Source: Cytidiella melzeri
Taxonomy: Eukaryota; Basidiomycota; Agaricomycetes; Polyporales; Irpicaceae
Assembly (NCBI GenBank): GCA_022592445.1
Contig: JABYQR010000553.1
Location: forward strand, 1 to 20,548
Length of the DNA: 20,548 nt
Direction of reading: 5' to 3'
Part shown: positions 17,659-20,548 of the stretch, piece after piece
Layout: every line of letters begins with the position of its first letter
How positions within the stretch are numbered: position 1 is the stretch's first letter
Program-made: the position numbers and the translations under genes
Notes under the pieces: model-generated
What the model saw: only the letters and a program-made list of their open reading frames with translations
Told to the model about the DNA's origin: nothing
The model's database searches: none

Positions 17659-20548
17659 TCATCGCCTCGATGAACTAAGACCAGGGACTCTACCATCTGC
17701 CCACTCGAGGTCAGATGCAATAGCTTCTGTGATGTTCTCCAACGGTTTCCAAGGAATGGAGTCGAAGAGTGCTTTGGGCAATTTCTGGGGTGCATTGGTA
17801 TGTCTGGCATGGAACTCTGCAATGCTCTCTTTTGCATTGGTCAGATTTACTGCAGGTTCCCACGTTACATCGCCTTCTCCATAGCCTTTCCATTTGACTA
17901 GGTACTGCATTTGCTTCCGATAGATCCGACTGTCTAGGATCTTCTCGACTTCATAGACTTGTTGATCATCTACTATGATCGGTGCTGGTGGTTCTGGTAT
18001 GAGGCCGTTTACTTCGTTTCCTCGATACGGAGATAGCCGTTCAACGTTGATGTTGTCGTGAATACGATATCCAGATTTGAGTTTGATCCGATACGTATGT
18101 TCACCGGTTTTCTGAAGAACTGTGAATGGACCAAGCTGTCTAGGCCCTAGCTTGTCAGACTGCTGATGTACTTTGATGTTCTTGGAAGACAACCACACGA
18201 GGTCCCCTTCCTTGAAGACTGGAGTAGTTCTGCGGGTGTATGCGGAAGCTTCGGCCATCTTTTCTTTAGATAGACGCGAGGCAGCTTCAGCTTCTGCCCG
18301 AACCTGTCTGAGCTTCTCTAGACGTGCATCTAGGTTTGGCATGCGACTTTGACGACCAATGGGAATGGTAAAATCCGGTAGATACCCGTACATGACTTCA
18401 AACGGAGAGTGCTGCGTAGATGAGTTGACACGAGAGTTGATGGCGAATTCAGCCACTGGGATGTATTCTGCCCAATCATCTTGTCGTTGATCAACGAAGA
18501 GTCGTAGAATCTTTTCTACCTCTTGATTTGTTCTTTCCGTTTGACCATTGGCCTGAGGGTGGTAGGCGGTAGTCATGGCGCCAGTGATGCCTAGCCGTTT
18601 GTACAATGCTTGCATGACACGAGCTGCAAACTGGGGTCCTCTATAGGATATGAACTGTCGGGGAATGCCGTGGAGCCTGAACACTTCTTTGATGTGAAGG
18701 TCGGCTATACCGTCCGCTGTGACAGTAGACTGGGTTGGGACTACATGTGTTTGCTTGCTGTACAAGTCTGTGTACACGGCAATCATGTCGAATCCCTTAC
18801 TACGTGGGAGTGGTCCGACTAAGTCTACACCAACCACCTGCCAAGGTCCGTCTGGTACTTCAATGGGCTGTATTGGGGCCACCGGGTGCTGTGCCGGTTT
18901 GGCTCGCTGACATTTGTCACATCCAAGGACGTATTGTTCTACAAATGATGCCATGCGAGGCCACCAATAGTGTCGTGTAACCAGTTCTAGGGTTGCATGT
19001 TTGCCGGGATGTCCTGCCGGTAACGCATCATGGCATCGTCGTACAATCTCCCTGCGAACTTCTCGATCCTTCGGAATGTACAGCTTCCTTTGTAGTAGAC
19101 CAGTCCATTGTCTTCTTCCCACTCAAGTCCACCGTCAGTCAACTTTCGGGGTCCATCCTTTCTAAGTTTGGCTAGTCCCTGGACTACCTCTGCTTCTCGA
19201 ATACTGATGTCCTTAATTCGTGACTCTAACGGATCTGACTCCAGAGTACTTGAGGCGGCTATTGTCTGGAAGTATTCGGGTTTCAGCACAACTTGTTCCT
19301 TGTTGTCTGATGCATCTAGAACTTCCAGGGTTCTGACTCGGGATAATGGGTCCCCTTGAGTAAGGGTCTTTCCGGGTTTGTGTGTTAACACAAAGTCAAA
19401 CCGGCTAAGGTACAAAGACCACCGAGCTTGTCGTCTAGACAGGTCCTGGGCGGTTCGCCAGTACTGCAGATTCTGATGATCTGTGATGATTTCGAAGGGC
19501 GCGGGTAATCCTTCCAGATAGTGACGCCAATCTTCGAGAGCTCTGATGATAGCAAGCATTTCTCGATCATAGATCTCATAGTTCCGTTCCGCTTCGGCCA
19601 TAGACTGAGACCGAAACGCTACTGGGTGCCATTGTCCATCCTCTAGTTTCTGCAGTAGAACCCCTCCAGTTGCAAAGCCAGACGCATCAACTTCAATACG
19701 TGTGGGGCGATCGGGTTCCCATGTAACTAGAATTGGTTCCTGAGTGAACGCATCTTTGAGCATTTGAAAAGCGTTCTGCTGTGCTTCTCCCCACTTCCAA
19801 GGTTGGTCTTTCTTGGTGAGATCGTGAAGAGGACGAGTATGCCGCGCAAAGTCCTTGATGAAACGTCGGTAGAAGTTGGCAAATCCAATGAAGCCGCGTA
19901 CATCACGGAGGTTCTGTGGTACCGGCCAATTGGTGATAGCTTCTATTTTACCCGAGTCCATACGGATCTTTCCGTTACCAATGATTAAACCTAGGTACTC
20001 GACTTGTGACTGTTCAAATTCGCATTTTTCGGGGCGAAGGTACAGGTCATTGGCTTCAAGTCTTGCTAGTACTTCATGGACAAGTTTACGATGTTCCGTG
20101 ATGTCTGAGCTGAAGATGAGGATGTCATCCAGGTACACTGAGACCTTTCCTTCCGCAATGAGATCAGCAAAGATGGAGTTCATCATTGCTTGAAACGTGG
20201 CTGGAGAATTGGTCATGCCAAACAACATCACCTTAGGCTCGAACAGCCCTCGGTTTGTCACAAATGCACCCTTCCATTCGTCATTTTCTTTGATCCGAAT
20301 GTTATGGTAACCCCATCGTACGTCAAACTTAGTGAAGATTTTGGCTTGACGAAGTCGATTGGTAATGTCTGATACCAAGGGAGTGGGTAGCGGTTTTGAT
20401 CGTGATGTCATTCAACCGTCGATAATCCTGAACAAGCCGAAGCTTGCCATCCTTCTTCTTGACGAAGAATACCGGTGAGGCATGGGCGACTTGGATGGGA
20501 CAATATATCCTTTTGCTAGGTTTTCCTCAATAAACTTGTCTAACTCCG
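17659..20548 (-). pseudogene. pol: Ty3/Gypsy chromovirus pol: RT, RNase H, integrase, chromodomain (5' end off window)
   Basis: The frame enters at the right edge with the RT N-terminus (ELDKFIEENLAKGYIVPS). RT follows with FDVRWGYHNIRI, LFGMTNSPATFQ and the catalytic YLDD box, then RNase H (RIEVDASG, EIYDREMLAI, ITDHQNLQYW). Integrase has its HHCC zinc site (HDALPAGH ... CDKC), VDLVGPLP, ISYRGPQF, NGQTER and a GPF segment. The C-terminus is a chromodomain (YEVEKILDSRIYRKQMQYLV, KWKGYGEGDVTWEP). One-base deletions are inferred near 20479, 20396, 20378 and 19087; each shifts the frame, and the last separates RNase H from integrase. The second catalytic Asp of integrase is Tyr (TAT, 18643-18645). 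Protease and Gag are outside the window. This copy is not expected to encode functional integrase. Confidence 0.95.

Noticed and set aside
1..20548. CRISPR arrays, prokaryotic operons, rRNA
   Set aside because: No regularly spaced repeats, no prokaryotic gene layout, and spliced eukaryotic genes throughout.

Overview
This is eukaryotic DNA. The intron-rich genes (introns mostly 49-94 nt, GT..AG, often with a CTAAC/CTGAC-like branch site), a GH131 glucanase, a fungal oligopeptide transporter and chromodomain-bearing Ty3/Gypsy sequence point to a filamentous basidiomycete, probably Agaricomycetes. The species cannot be named from the sequence. The window has a genic left third and a transposon-dominated right two thirds.

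Left part (1-6776). All genes read on the minus strand. The first exon of a WLM-domain (Wss1-like) metalloprotease gene lies at 111-293 and carries an in-frame TAG. A low-complexity GGCAAG-type repeat follows at about 565-805. A complete six-exon GH131 beta-glucanase gene (1607-2837, 305 aa, secreted) comes next, then a complete fifteen-exon OPT oligopeptide transporter gene (3569-6776, 775 aa). Every exon junction in both genes was checked by reading phase and family motifs. A secreted glucan-degrading enzyme beside a proton-coupled peptide importer fits a saprotrophic or plant-associated lifestyle. No evidence shows that the two are co-regulated.

Middle part (6777-12900). No confident host gene was found. 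It holds a 762-bp MITE-like element with 24-bp terminal inverted repeats and TA flanks (8589-9350), a two-copy tandem duplication (9888-10304), a coding-like segment present in inverted orientation at 9591-9714 and 11523-11626, a 180-codon minus-strand open frame (10180-10719), and two LTR-tail-like direct repeats (10733-10860, 12916-13035).

Right part (12900-20548). A decayed plus-strand Ty3/Gypsy Gag follows one of those LTR tails. A minus-strand LTR relic lies at about 14752-15120. A long uncharacterised plus-strand ORF (15356-17005) comes next, probably from a mobile element. Last is the 3' half of a minus-strand Ty3/Gypsy chromovirus: RT, RNase H, integrase and chromodomain at 17659-20548, then a polypurine tract and a 3' LTR. 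The pol copy has four one-base deletions, all explicable as homopolymer shortening, and a Tyr in place of the second catalytic Asp of integrase. The most unusual signal is in the two minus-strand LTRs. Each contains a GT..AG intron-like unit of 61 or 67 nt whose last ~20 nt copy the last ~20 nt of the preceding exon-like sequence. The copied sequence differs between the LTRs but matches within each.
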